Shown: positions 9,085 to 17,264 of the stretch, piece by piece
Position numbering within the stretch: the first letter of the stretch is position 1
How the letters are laid out: each line of letters opens with the position of its first letter
Assembly: GCF_001550155.1 (NCBI RefSeq)
Contig: NZ_LRUF01000011.1
Location: 1 to 64,000 of the forward strand
Origin: Pseudoalteromonas arabiensis
GTDB taxonomy: Bacteria; Pseudomonadota; Gammaproteobacteria; Enterobacterales; Alteromonadaceae
Length of the DNA: 64,000 nt
Direction: 5' to 3'
Position numbers and translations under genes: made by a program
Notes under the pieces: generated by a model
Database searches by the model: none
Seen by the model: the letters and a program-made list of their open reading frames with translations, nothing else
What the model was told of the DNA's origin: nothing

Positions 9085-11028
9085 TTAATTTCCGAATAGG
9101 CCTTTTAATTTATCTTTAATTTTATCTTTTGCCTTTTCCTTTACTTCTTCCTTCGCTGCGTCACTAACGTCAAGCTTGAAACCAACATCATGGAAAGGAC
9201 CTTTTATACGCAGAGGGATCTTGAAGCCCGTACTGTCATCAGTCGTGCCTTGGCCTTCAATTGAATCTACAATGCCTGTTACTAAACGATAATCGACATT
9301 GGTCATTGGTAAGTTAACTTTACCTGATCCTGTAATGCGAATTAATGGGCTAAGTAATGATAAGTCATTGTTAGTCCCTACCCCATCTGTAAAATTGAAG
9401 CGACCTGTAAGTGCTGAGAAGTCTGTTTGCTGAGAGTTATCGAAACCAGTATCTAACCCTTCAGACACAGCATTTAAGTTCCCTTTAATGAGCTCTTTAC
9501 CTTTTCGCACCATCTCTGCCACATTCGCACCTTTAATTGCACCATCTGCAAACTCAAATGCTAACTGACCATCTAATGCATTAACAAAGTCTTTTTGACT
9601 TTGTCCTGTGGTCGCTAGATCCCAGTTTAAAGAGCCTTTACCCATAAGCTTATTGAAACCTGCTGCATCAGTCAGTAATGGCTGTGCATCAATTTTATCT
9701 AAAGCAAAGTTAGTGCTAATTTTATAGGGTGTTTGCTTAGCATTGACTGTGATCACACCTTTACCACTGCCTTCATAAGCAACAAATTTATCTAAGCTAA
9801 TTTTTGCTAGTGCATTTTTAAGGTTCACCGTTAACTGGTTTTCACCGAGTGTAATATCATTTGCTTTTAGACCACTTGAACGAATAACAATATTTACATC
9901 AAGTACATTTAAGCCACTCATATCAATTGGTGTATCATCCCAAACAATTGGCTGTGCAGGCGTATCTGTGGCTGGTTCTGCTTGCTCTTCTTTAGCTACA
10001 CCCTCTGGAAGGTAAGGGTTCAAATCAAGCATGCCTAAATCAATATCGGCATTCACAGCTAAGCGACTCCCTAAGTTAATGTCGCTTTTACCTTTAATTT
10101 GTAGCTCATCTAAGGTGGCAAGTAACTCAGTGAGCTTAAATTTATCACCTTTTAAGTGCATTGAACCTTTAACATTGAACGCATTAAAGGCATTTTCTTT
10201 TGCATTAAGCTCAACACCTTGCCAGCTTGCTATCTCTTTAACTGAGTCACCACTTACTGATAACTGACCTTGCACATCTTTACCCATTTGGGCAATCGCG
10301 CCTTTGAAGTTCACATCCACTAAACGTGAATCAACCTCAGTGCTGACATTAAAAGTTTCGCCTTCAATCGCTTTTACCGGTGTATCTAAGGTGACATCTA
10401 AGTCAAAGCGTTCACCCATATAGGTAATACCGCCTTTTAACTCAAGAGTCTTACGAAGAGAAGGTAATAAGATTGCTAATTCTAAATCGCTTATTTGTTG
10501 TTTTGCCCCTGTTTTGCCATCAAGGTAGGTGAAAGTCCCGCCATAAATGGCTACTTCACCAAGCTCGATATCAAAGTTATCTGGTAAGTTAACGGCGCCA
10601 GAACTTTTTTGCTGCTCTGTCTGTGGTCGCTCAGCAACTGCATCAAATAATTGCCAGTTTGCTTTACCATTTTTATCGGTTTCTAATAAAATTGTCGGTT
10701 CATTAATAACAAACTTATCTAGTTTGAAATCACCGCCAAATAACGACATCCAAGGAATACGAATTGCAAGTTGCTGCATGCTTGCCATATCTTTTTGCGA
10801 GCCAGTTTGCATATTCGCAAAATGTACATCATTCAATTCGAGCTTTAATGATGGAAATACCGACAGCTTTTTATCGCCATTAATAGTCAGACTACGACCT
10901 GTGGTTTGTTCTACTTGCTCCGATACTTTGTTAAATATCGCGTCTGTAGGTATGAGGAATGGTGCGGCGACTACTAATGCAATCAGTAATACGAAAATGA
11001 CACCAACAATTTTCAGTAGGGTTTTCAT
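9085..11028 (-). CDS. AsmA family protein
   Basis: A 647-residue AsmA-like protein. The ATG at 11028 follows AAGGA by five bases and gives a short cytoplasmic start, one N-terminal membrane segment (about residues 5-25, IVGVIFVLLIALVVAAPFLIP) and a long periplasmic part. The first 130 residues (TGRSLTINGDKKLSVFPSLKLELNDV) match the AsmA N-terminal domain; the C-terminal third (NLPMTNVDYRLVTGIVDSIEG) matches the AsmA-like C-terminal domain. The tail is rich in Lys and Glu. AsmA-like proteins act in envelope lipid transport and outer-membrane maintenance. Monocistronic, with its own terminator. Confidence 0.9.
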   Translation of the reverse strand: MKTLLKIVGVIFVLLIALVVAAPFLIPTDAIFNKVSEQVEQTTGRSLTINGDKKLSVFPSLKLELNDVHFANMQTGSQKDMASMQQLAIRIPWMSLFGGDFKLDKFVINEPTILLETDKNGKANWQLFDAVAERPQTEQQKSSGAVNLPDNFDIELGEVAIYGGTFTYLDGKTGAKQQISDLELAILLPSLRKTLELKGGITYMGERFDLDVTLDTPVKAIEGETFNVSTEVDSRLVDVNFKGAIAQMGKDVQGQLSVSGDSVKEIASWQGVELNAKENAFNAFNVKGSMHLKGDKFKLTELLATLDELQIKGKSDINLGSRLAVNADIDLGMLDLNPYLPEGVAKEEQAEPATDTPAQPIVWDDTPIDMSGLNVLDVNIVIRSSGLKANDITLGENQLTVNLKNALAKISLDKFVAYEGSGKGVITVNAKQTPYKISTNFALDKIDAQPLLTDAAGFNKLMGKGSLNWDLATTGQSQKDFVNALDGQLAFEFADGAIKGANVAEMVRKGKELIKGNLNAVSEGLDTGFDNSQQTDFSALTGRFNFTDGVGTNNDLSLLSPLIRITGSGKVNLPMTNVDYRLVTGIVDSIEGQGTTDDSTGFKIPLRIKGPFHDVGFKLDVSDAAKEEVKEKAKDKIKDKLKGLFGN

Positions 11029-11378
11029 AATCATCCTTAAACATGGGCAAACAATGTTCATATCATAGCGGGAGTTAGGCGCAAATGCATTGCCCAATCC
11101 ATAAAAAGGTTTTTGAACAAGCTTAGGTACAAGAATATGAATCAACGCTGAAATAACTTAGAGCCATATATAGAGAAAAATAGCCCACAAATATAAATAA
11201 ATAGTTTAATGAACAATCGAGGTGATCTAAGCATGCTTTTTACTATTAAATGAAAAGTCTTCACTGTAGGTGACATCTAAGGGGTGACTTCTGTATGATG
11301 CACGACCCTGTTGTTTTTGCACCCTGTGTACTAAAATTAAACAACCTAATTTGGTCAAAACTGGAGTATCGATTAAGC
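11029..11378. other. Divergent intergenic region
   Basis: About 350 bases between the AsmA-like gene (minus) and the unknown gene at 11379 (plus). It contains the promoter listed at 11270-11299 and no supported gene. A frame running 11295-11378 in phase with the downstream gene starts inside that promoter, so it is not taken as coding. Confidence 0.6.
11270..11299 (+). promoter_or_regulatory. Probable sigma-70 promoter for the 11379 gene
   Basis: GTGACA (11270-11275), an 18-base spacer and TATGAT (11294-11299), preceded by TG one base off. Transcription would begin near 11306, about 73 bases before the chosen start codon. This placement argues against the in-frame ATG at 11295-11298 being the translation start. 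Confidence 0.5.
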
Positions 11379-12545
11379 ATGAAGAAACTGCTTATTTCAC
11401 CGTCAAAAATGGCGCTTGGCGAGCAAGAAAGTCAAATTTATCAAAACATCCTCAAGCAAGCCTCTGATATCAGCTTAAATCTAATGGCAGTTAAAGTAGA
11501 AAACCATCCTGAAGACTTTTTAGGTTGGTGCTATGAGCTATTAAGTGCAAGCCGCGATCGCATTAATTACGATCTATTAGAAGATAAGCAATTACCGACA
11601 CTTAAAAAACTTCATGACTTATTAATTTCTGCAATCAGCTTTTTGCAGTTAAAAACGTTAAGAGTTGCGCCATGGCCAGTTATCGCAAGTTTCATCGAAC
11701 AGCATAAAGAGCTTGTAGCCCTTGATGAGCAACTACGCTTAGCTAATTACATTGCCGCAATTAAATCACAATCACTAAAAGAGATGATCCCAGAAGACCG
11801 TTTAGCGTTTTCAGGTAAGCACAGTGCCTCGCTCGATCCAAGCAGCTATAACTTTGACGTTGAATGGTTTGCTTCTACTAAAAACGCCAAAGGTTTCCAC
11901 CAAATGTTGAGTGATTTACCTGGTGCGTTCGATGAGGCTCTTGTACACATTCCACTTGAGGGTGAAGTAACTCAAGAACATTATCAGCATTTTATGGTTG
12001 CTTACTTCATGGCATTTAATGGCAGCGATGAAAAGCCAACGCTTGCGCCTGCTACTCGCTTACTTGCAATGCGTCGACCTGACGTGTTTACACCAATCGT
12101 AAATAGTAAACTTGATGCCCTTTGTGCAGCCCTTGGCATTACGAAGCTAAATAACCGCGATTTTGAGCGCTACTGGCAAGATGTTGTCGAAGCCATTCAT
12201 AGTATGCCTTGGTACAAAATGGCTACTGCGGCTAATGAACTTGAACAATCTCTAGTTGAAATTAAAGCCTTGTTACCTAGCTTCTTTTATTATGCAGACA
12301 AAGCGACTGCTGATAGCTCTAACTATATTAAGTTACTAAACAAACCTAAAAGCAGCACAAGCTCTGCGGGTAAAAAGACTGTACGCCGCGGTAAAGAATC
12401 GGCTGAAATACTGGTAGATCGCGCCCTTGCAAGTGATGATATCCCTGAACATATTAAAGCTAAGCGCGATTCAATCATCAGTGAAGTTGAAAAGGGCCGT
12501 AGCGTTGAAGAAACCATTAGTTTAATGCGTGCCATTTTCGGCTAA
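11379..12545 (+). CDS. Uncharacterised cytoplasmic protein (388 aa)
   Basis: Family not recognised with certainty. The protein is soluble, without a signal or membrane segment, mostly helical, with a conserved-looking middle (LLAMRRPDVFTPIVNSKLDALCAALGI ... RYWQDVVEAIHSMPWY, residues about 235-285, quoted in parts) and a basic Ser/Lys linker near residue 320 before a helical tail. The RRPDxF...Y..YW..I..PW pattern recalls uncharacterised proteins found beside restriction ATPases, but nothing nearby supports a defence role. ATG at 11379 is preferred because of the promoter position; GGAG lies 12 bases upstream, a long spacing. Single gene. Confidence 0.75.
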   Translation: MKKLLISPSKMALGEQESQIYQNILKQASDISLNLMAVKVENHPEDFLGWCYELLSASRDRINYDLLEDKQLPTLKKLHDLLISAISFLQLKTLRVAPWPVIASFIEQHKELVALDEQLRLANYIAAIKSQSLKEMIPEDRLAFSGKHSASLDPSSYNFDVEWFASTKNAKGFHQMLSDLPGAFDEALVHIPLEGEVTQEHYQHFMVAYFMAFNGSDEKPTLAPATRLLAMRRPDVFTPIVNSKLDALCAALGITKLNNRDFERYWQDVVEAIHSMPWYKMATAANELEQSLVEIKALLPSFFYYADKATADSSNYIKLLNKPKSSTSSAGKKTVRRGKESAEILVDRALASDDIPEHIKAKRDSIISEVEKGRSVEETISLMRAIFG

Positions 12546-12562
12546 GTCTCTATCAAGTAAGA

Positions 12563-12600
12563 AAAACCTGGTTGCGTCTTCATTGTGCAACCAGGAAATT
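12563..12600. terminator. Hairpin after the 11379 gene
   Basis: Nine-base perfect stem CCTGGTTGC (12567-12575) / GCAACCAGG (12587-12595) with an 11-base loop, 21 bases past the stop codon. The plus-strand tail is AAATTTATT, a weak U-run; on the minus strand the stem is followed by TTTTTC. Likely a terminator, but it also sits just upstream of a sigma-54 promoter and could be part of its control region. Confidence 0.55.
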
Positions 12601-12603
12601 TAT

Positions 12604-12622
12604 TGCACCATGCAAGTGCGCA
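12604..12622 (+). promoter_or_regulatory. Possible NtrC-type enhancer half-sites
   Basis: TGCACC, five bases, then AGTGCG (12604-12620) resembles the NtrC site TGCACC-N5-GGTGCA with four of six matches in the second half. It lies about 125-140 bases upstream of the predicted start of the sigma-54 promoter at 12718, a normal enhancer distance. Match is imperfect; function is inferred. Confidence 0.35.
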
Positions 12623-12717
12623 TGAATAATTCAAATACAAGTCAACTTTAACCAAAAGAATACTTACAAGACTGTTTTAAAAGAAATAAAGCATAAAAAT
12701 TCCCACCGTAAATTAAC

Positions 12718-12735
12718 TTGGCACAACCAGTGCTA
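12718..12735 (+). promoter_or_regulatory. Sigma-54 (-24/-12) promoter for the TorF-type porin
   Basis: TTGGCAC-AACCA-GTGCT. The invariant GG (12720-12721) and GC (12732-12733) are separated by exactly ten bases, and only one base of the TGGCAC-N5-TTGCW consensus is off. Transcription would start near 12745, giving a leader of about 87 bases before the ATG at 12832. Implies activation by an enhancer-binding protein, plausibly NtrC. Confidence 0.65.
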
Positions 12736-12831
12736 TATCGTATCCAGACAACACATAAAAATAATGCCCCGACAAATAACCAGACTGCAATCTGAAATGG
12801 GCAAAATCAACATAACAACAGGATACAAAAC

Positions 12832-13509
12832 ATGCTAAAACTAAAAAAAGTGGTCGCGGCCAGCGCCCTCACGCTACTTACTTTATGCTCGACGTATAGC
12901 TTTGCAGAAGTAACAGCTAACGCGGCAGCAACCTCAAACTACTTATGGCGTGGTCAAGAACAGACAGGCGGAGATGCCGCAATTCAAGGTGGTATTGATT
13001 ACGCAAGTGAATCTGGCTTTTATGCGGGTACTTGGGTATCAAATGCTAGCTGGGCAGAAGATATGACCTACGAGCTTGATCTCTACGCTGGTTTTGGCGG
13101 CGATATCAATGAAACCTTTAGCTACGATGTTGGCTACATTTATTATGCATACCCAGATGCGGCCTCGTTTACCGATGCAGACTTTTCAGAGATCTACGGT
13201 AGCATTAGTATGGGTAGCTTCACGTTTGGCGCAGCCGTATTAGCTTCATCAGCAGCAAGCGGCGATGGCACCGACTTTGGAGATTCACTGTATTTAAATG
13301 CCGATTATAGCTTTCCAATAGGAAATAATGGCACAGAGCTGGCGCTGCATGTCGGCCATTACTCAGGTGATTTCATTGGTGATGACAATATCATCGACTA
13401 CGGTGTTTCGGTATCTAAAGACGGCTTTACATTAGGCGTTTCAGATACTGACATTGATGGAACAGATGTGAAAGTGTACGTCGCTTACGCGGTAGATTTT
13501 ACACTTTAA
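12832..13509 (+). CDS. TorF family putative porin
   Basis: A 225-residue exported beta-barrel protein with a signal peptide ending near SFA-EV (residue 25). The mature start contains ATSNYLWRGQEQTGG, the signature of the TorF/Gcw_chp family, and alternating beta strands (YELDLYAGFGG, FSYDVGYIYYAYP) run to a final aromatic-rich strand. In many proteobacteria this porin is linked to glnK-amtB or other nitrogen genes; none lies here, but the sigma-54 promoter upstream points to nitrogen or another sigma-54-dependent control. Substrate unknown. Followed by its own terminator. Confidence 0.88.
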   Translation: MLKLKKVVAASALTLLTLCSTYSFAEVTANAAATSNYLWRGQEQTGGDAAIQGGIDYASESGFYAGTWVSNASWAEDMTYELDLYAGFGGDINETFSYDVGYIYYAYPDAASFTDADFSEIYGSISMGSFTFGAAVLASSAASGDGTDFGDSLYLNADYSFPIGNNGTELALHVGHYSGDFIGDDNIIDYGVSVSKDGFTLGVSDTDIDGTDVKVYVAYAVDFTL

Positions 13510-13536
13510 AAAGAATGTGTTACTTGCTGCAACACG

Positions 13537-13557
13537 AAGGGCCGCAAGGCCCTTTTC
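13537..13557 (+). terminator. Terminator after the TorF-type porin
   Basis: AAGGGCC (13537-13543), GCAA loop, GGCCCTT (13548-13554) with TTTTC tail, 27 bases past the porin stop and between convergent genes. Confidence 0.9.
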
Positions 13558-13569
13558 TAGTTTAGAAGC

Positions 13570-14466
13570 TTAAGGAACACTGTGCCCTGTTGAGCCCTGC
13601 CAAATACGATACCACTGCTCACGACTTATCTTTAGAGCCTTAGCTGCGACAGCTGATTTAACGCGTTCAATGTTACCCGTACCTAGCACTACAGATGGCG
13701 CACTCGGATGCATCAATAACCAAGCATACACCACTTGATCAAGAGAACTTGCACCAACTTCAGTGCCGACCTGCTCTAACACTGCGCGTAAACGTATCGC
13801 TTTTTCATCATCACTTGAGAACAGACGTCCACCTGCTAACGGTGACCAAAGCATTGGTTTGATATCGAGCAATTGACATTGGTCTAAAGTTCCATCATCA
13901 AGGGCTTTCATTTCGTAAGGCGAAAACTCAATCTGATTGGTAACCAATTCAAAATCTAAACGGGATTGTAATAAGCTGAGTTGAGATGGCGTAAAATTAG
14001 ATACACCAAAGTCAATCACATCACCATTCGCTTTGAGGGTATTGAATGCTTCAGCCATTTCATCAGCATTCATTAAATAATCAGGACGATGAATTAATAA
14101 CACATCTAACCTATCTGTATTGAAATGCTTTAATGACTGTTGCGCTGAGGCAATGATATGCGCAGCACTGGAATCATAATGGTTAGCCTTACCTTGTAAC
14201 CCTAAACTTGCAAATGCGGGCTTGATACCACACTTGGTAATTATTTTAATCTCATCACGAATACTTGGCTTCAGCTTGAGCACTTTACCGAATTCGGCTT
14301 CGCAGCCATATTCGCCGTAAATGTCAGCGTGGTCGGTGTGTGAAACACCCATATCGATTGCATTTTCTAAAAAACTTAAACACTGTTGTGGCGTAACTTG
14401 CCAATCTAACAAGCGCCAAAACCCTAACACTAACTCATCAATACAACGTCTATTGTTATTCGTCAT
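13570..14466 (-). CDS. Aldo/keto reductase, YdhF-like
   Basis: A 298-residue NADPH-dependent oxidoreductase of the aldo/keto reductase superfamily, closest from memory to E. coli YdhF along its whole length (start of barrel LVLGFWRLLDW; DHADIYGEYGCEAEFGKVL; end REQWYRIW). The catalytic tetrad is visible: Asp and Tyr in HADIYG (about 46 and 50), Lys in ITKCGI (about 78), His in LLIHRPD (about 126). GVSNFTPSQL and VLGTGNIERV match the cofactor-binding loops. Substrate unknown. Convergent with the TorF-type gene, divergent from the YIP1 gene. Confidence 0.93.
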   Translation of the reverse strand: MTNNNRRCIDELVLGFWRLLDWQVTPQQCLSFLENAIDMGVSHTDHADIYGEYGCEAEFGKVLKLKPSIRDEIKIITKCGIKPAFASLGLQGKANHYDSSAAHIIASAQQSLKHFNTDRLDVLLIHRPDYLMNADEMAEAFNTLKANGDVIDFGVSNFTPSQLSLLQSRLDFELVTNQIEFSPYEMKALDDGTLDQCQLLDIKPMLWSPLAGGRLFSSDDEKAIRLRAVLEQVGTEVGASSLDQVVYAWLLMHPSAPSVVLGTGNIERVKSAVAAKALKISREQWYRIWQGSTGHSVP

Positions 14467-14557
14467 AACTACCTACTTACTTAAAAATATCGACTCATTC
14501 CAGTGCTTACACAATAACACAACTAACAGCATCACACCTGTTAACATACAGTTACAA

Positions 14558-14576
14558 AACAAATTGCTAATTTGTT
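14558..14576. repeat. Palindrome in divergent promoter region
   Basis: AACAAATT-GCT-AATTTGTT, eight-base perfect arms around three bases, in the 165-base gap between the divergent aldo/keto reductase and YIP1 genes. The form suits a dimeric regulator's operator; no regulator gene lies next to it. Confidence 0.5.
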
Positions 14577-14631
14577 ACTAAACAGGATATTTTAGTACCT
14601 AAAAGCAAATGTTTTAAAACAAGGAATAATA

Positions 14632-15342
14632 ATGAAATCTTCAAATGCAATGACTGCTTTAATTGATATTTTTATCAGCCCGAATAAAGCCTTTAATGGG
14701 GTGAGAGAAACAAAAGGCTGGTCTTTTGTTGCCTTTATTTTACTTGCCGGCATTCTCGCTGCCAGTATGTTTGCTTTTTACAATAAAGCTGACCCACAAT
14801 ATTTAATCGATCAACAAGTGGCTGCAGCCAGTGTTGATGCCACCATTGCAGAACAAAAAATGATGCGCCAAAGCATAGAGCAAACTATTGATATGCAAGT
14901 TTGGTTTGCTATCTTTGGTAGCATTATCGGTTTAGCTGTCATTAATGCCCTGATGGCAGGCTACTATCTATTTGTATCGAAGCAAGACCCAGAGGCTAAC
15001 TACGGCTATGGTGCTTGGTACGGCTTTGGCGTGTGGGCCATGATGCCTTTGGTTATTTATTACTTAGGCCTTTTAATCTTAGTGCTTACAGCAAGCACTA
15101 ACCAAATTTCACAAACACTAATGAACTACTCTTCGATTAATCAACTTTTAACTGGTTTAGAAATTGGCCACCCATTGTACACCCTACTTGAAAGTCTCAA
15201 TATCTTTTCTATTTGGAGCATTTTCATCGCTGCTATCGGTTTGAAGAGTTGGACTAATTTCACATTCAATAAAGCGCTACTATTTACAGCTCTACCAAGT
15301 ATTGTTATTTACGGTATTTGGGCTGTTATCGCATTTATTTAA
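14632..15342 (+). CDS. YIP1 family membrane protein
   Basis: A 236-residue inner-membrane protein with five predicted membrane segments (about residues 30-50, 88-112, 135-160, 180-200, 212-234) and the soluble N-terminal DIFISPNKAFNGVRETKGW typical of bacterial Yip1 proteins. AAGGA lies seven bases before the ATG. It is the first gene of an apparent operon with a membrane-fusion protein, an ABC ATPase and an ABC permease. The same gene content is known in Bacillus yknWXYZ, where YknW is a Yip1 protein needed to assemble the exporter. A similar assembly role here is inferred. Confidence 0.85.
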   Translation: MKSSNAMTALIDIFISPNKAFNGVRETKGWSFVAFILLAGILAASMFAFYNKADPQYLIDQQVAAASVDATIAEQKMMRQSIEQTIDMQVWFAIFGSIIGLAVINALMAGYYLFVSKQDPEANYGYGAWYGFGVWAMMPLVIYYLGLLILVLTASTNQISQTLMNYSSINQLLTGLEIGHPLYTLLESLNIFSIWSIFIAAIGLKSWTNFTFNKALLFTALPSIVIYGIWAVIAFI

Positions 15343-15390
15343 TCTAGTTATGAGCGGTGACAACCGCTCTTTCATAGGCAAGGAAGTATC

Positions 15391-16557
15391 ATGAAAAAAG
15401 CCATTTTAATTGGCCTTGCTGTTATAGCATTTGTCGCTTTACTGATCTCAAAACAAGTCACCGGCGATAAAAACGCGCCAGAAATGCATATTGCAGAAGT
15501 TGAACAAGGCGATATTGCCGATTCAATTTTAGCCTCTGGTAACTTGGTATTTAACACTCAGGTACAACTTCGTTCTGAAGTGACAGGCCGAGTCGCTAAA
15601 GTATTTTTTGAAGAAGGTGAAAGTGTCACCAAAGGCGATATTCTTATGAGCCTTGATACTACAGCGTTTGAGTCAGAGGTTGCACGTAACAAAGCCGTGC
15701 TTAGAGCAACAGAAATCGATATTAAGCACAGCGAAACCCGCCTGAAAAACATTGAGCGCCAACTCAGTCGCCAAAAAGAACTATTTGAAGTTGGCCTTGC
15801 AGGCCAAGAAGTGTATGAAAACCTAAAAAATTCCCGCGATTTAGCGAAAATAGATATTGAAGCAAGACATGAAGCTTACAACCAAGCTCAAGCGTCGTTA
15901 CTGATTGCTGAAGATCGTTTAAATAAAAGTGTGTTTCGCGCTCCAATGAGTGGCCTACTAGCTTCGGTTAATATAAAAGAAGGTGAGACTGTCATTGCAG
16001 GGACGACCAACATTATTGGCTCTGATCTAATGCTTGTCGCTGATCCAAGCGCAATATTAGCCGAACTACGCGTAGATGAAACAGATATTGCTGGTATAAA
16101 ACTAGAGCAACATGCAGATATCTATGCCGCCGCTTACCCAAACCAACCTTTTACTGGCAAAGTGATAAACATTGGTACTTCAGCAAAAAACCAAGCGGGT
16201 TCGCAGGGGCTGTCGTTTAAAGTAAAAGTACTGCTTGACGCCACCGACCGCCAGCTCTACGCCGGTATGAGTTGCCGCGCTGAAATAGCCACAAGTATTG
16301 CCGAAAATGGCTTAAAGCTACCTATTGAAGCAATTCAAAAAGAAGGTGATCGCTATTTTGTCTGGAAGCTTAATACTGATAACACAGTAACTAAAACTGC
16401 GGTAACGGTAGGTATTTCTTCAGATATCGAACAAGCCCTTACCAGCGGTGTTTCGCAGGGCGATCGTATCGTTATCGGCCCTGCAAGACCGCTTAGCTCA
16501 CTAAAAGAGGGTGACGCTGTAGCAATTAAAGACAGTCCTGAAAAAGGTGCTAGCTAA
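15391..16557 (+). CDS. Periplasmic adaptor (membrane-fusion) subunit, MacA-like
   Basis: A 388-residue membrane-fusion protein of an ABC exporter. One N-terminal membrane segment (about 4-20), then a lipoyl/barrel half-motif (TGRVAKVFFEEGESVTKGDIL), a helical hairpin (about 100-180, with RLKNIERQLSRQKELFEVGL), the second lipoyl half (RAPMSGLLASVNIKEGETV), a beta-barrel and a membrane-proximal domain. Overlaps the ATPase start by one base (TAATG), so translation is coupled. Links the ABC permease to an outer-membrane channel encoded elsewhere, as in MacA-MacB-TolC. AAGGAAG is its ribosome-binding site. Confidence 0.93.
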   Translation: MKKAILIGLAVIAFVALLISKQVTGDKNAPEMHIAEVEQGDIADSILASGNLVFNTQVQLRSEVTGRVAKVFFEEGESVTKGDILMSLDTTAFESEVARNKAVLRATEIDIKHSETRLKNIERQLSRQKELFEVGLAGQEVYENLKNSRDLAKIDIEARHEAYNQAQASLLIAEDRLNKSVFRAPMSGLLASVNIKEGETVIAGTTNIIGSDLMLVADPSAILAELRVDETDIAGIKLEQHADIYAAAYPNQPFTGKVINIGTSAKNQAGSQGLSFKVKVLLDATDRQLYAGMSCRAEIATSIAENGLKLPIEAIQKEGDRYFVWKLNTDNTVTKTAVTVGISSDIEQALTSGVSQGDRIVIGPARPLSSLKEGDAVAIKDSPEKGAS

Positions 16558-17264
16558 TGTCTGCGGTGATAAAACTCAGTAATATCAATAAGCAATATAA
16601 AATGGGCGAACAAGTTTTCAAAGCCCTTGATGATATCAATATTGAAATTGCGCAAAATGAGTATGTTGCCATTATTGGCCCGTCTGGTTCAGGTAAATCA
16701 ACATTGATGAATTTGCTTGGCTGTTTAGATACACCAACCAGTGGTGACTACTATTTAAAAGATAGGCTAGTAAAGCGCATGACCGAAACCGAGCTTGCCC
16801 ATCAACGTAATGAAAGTGTTGGCTTTATTTTTCAAAGCTTCAACTTGTTACCTCGCGCATCTGCGCTTGAAAATGTTATGCAGCCTTTAGTGTATCGGTT
16901 TATCTCTGCTAAAGCGCGAAAACAACAGGCGCTTGAATCATTGCAGCGGGTAGGCCTTGGCGACAAGGTAAATCACCTTTCAAGCCAACTCTCTGGTGGA
17001 CAGCGTCAACGTGTTGCCATTGCTCGCGCATTAGTTACTAAACCACACATTCTACTTGGTGATGAGCCTACCGGTAACTTAGACAGTAAAACCACCACCG
17101 AGATCATGGCGTTGTTTGATGAACTTCATAACGAAGGACATACCATTATTTTGGTTACTCACGAACAAGATATTGCTGATCATTGCCAACGCGTTATTCG
17201 TTTGGTTGATGGCAAGGTCGTCAGTGATACTCGTAAAGGCGAAGGAGCAAAACAACATGTTTAA
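16557..17264 (+). CDS. ABC transporter ATP-binding protein, MacB/LolD type
   Basis: A 235-residue stand-alone ATPase. Walker A GPSGSGKST near residue 41, Q-loop FIFQSFNLL, signature LSGGQRQRVAIARAL, Walker B LLGDEPTGNLDS, and H-loop VTHEQ are intact. The DEPTGNLDSKT form is typical of the MacB/LolD/FtsE group. In E. coli MacB the ATPase and permease are one protein; here they are separate genes overlapping by eight bases, as in yknY-yknZ. Confidence 0.96.
   Translation: MSAVIKLSNINKQYKMGEQVFKALDDINIEIAQNEYVAIIGPSGSGKSTLMNLLGCLDTPTSGDYYLKDRLVKRMTETELAHQRNESVGFIFQSFNLLPRASALENVMQPLVYRFISAKARKQQALESLQRVGLGDKVNHLSSQLSGGQRQRVAIARALVTKPHILLGDEPTGNLDSKTTTEIMALFDELHNEGHTIILVTHEQDIADHCQRVIRLVDGKVVSDTRKGEGAKQHV

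Noticed and set aside
11295-11378. N-terminal extension of the unknown gene starting at 11295
   Set aside because: It would begin within the -10 hexamer of a good promoter, and the added residues look like untranslated leader.
17116-17256. Longer start for the MacB-like permease inside the ATPase gene
   Set aside because: It overlaps the ATPase coding region by 149 bases; the ATG at 17257 has a good Shine-Dalgarno and fits the family length.
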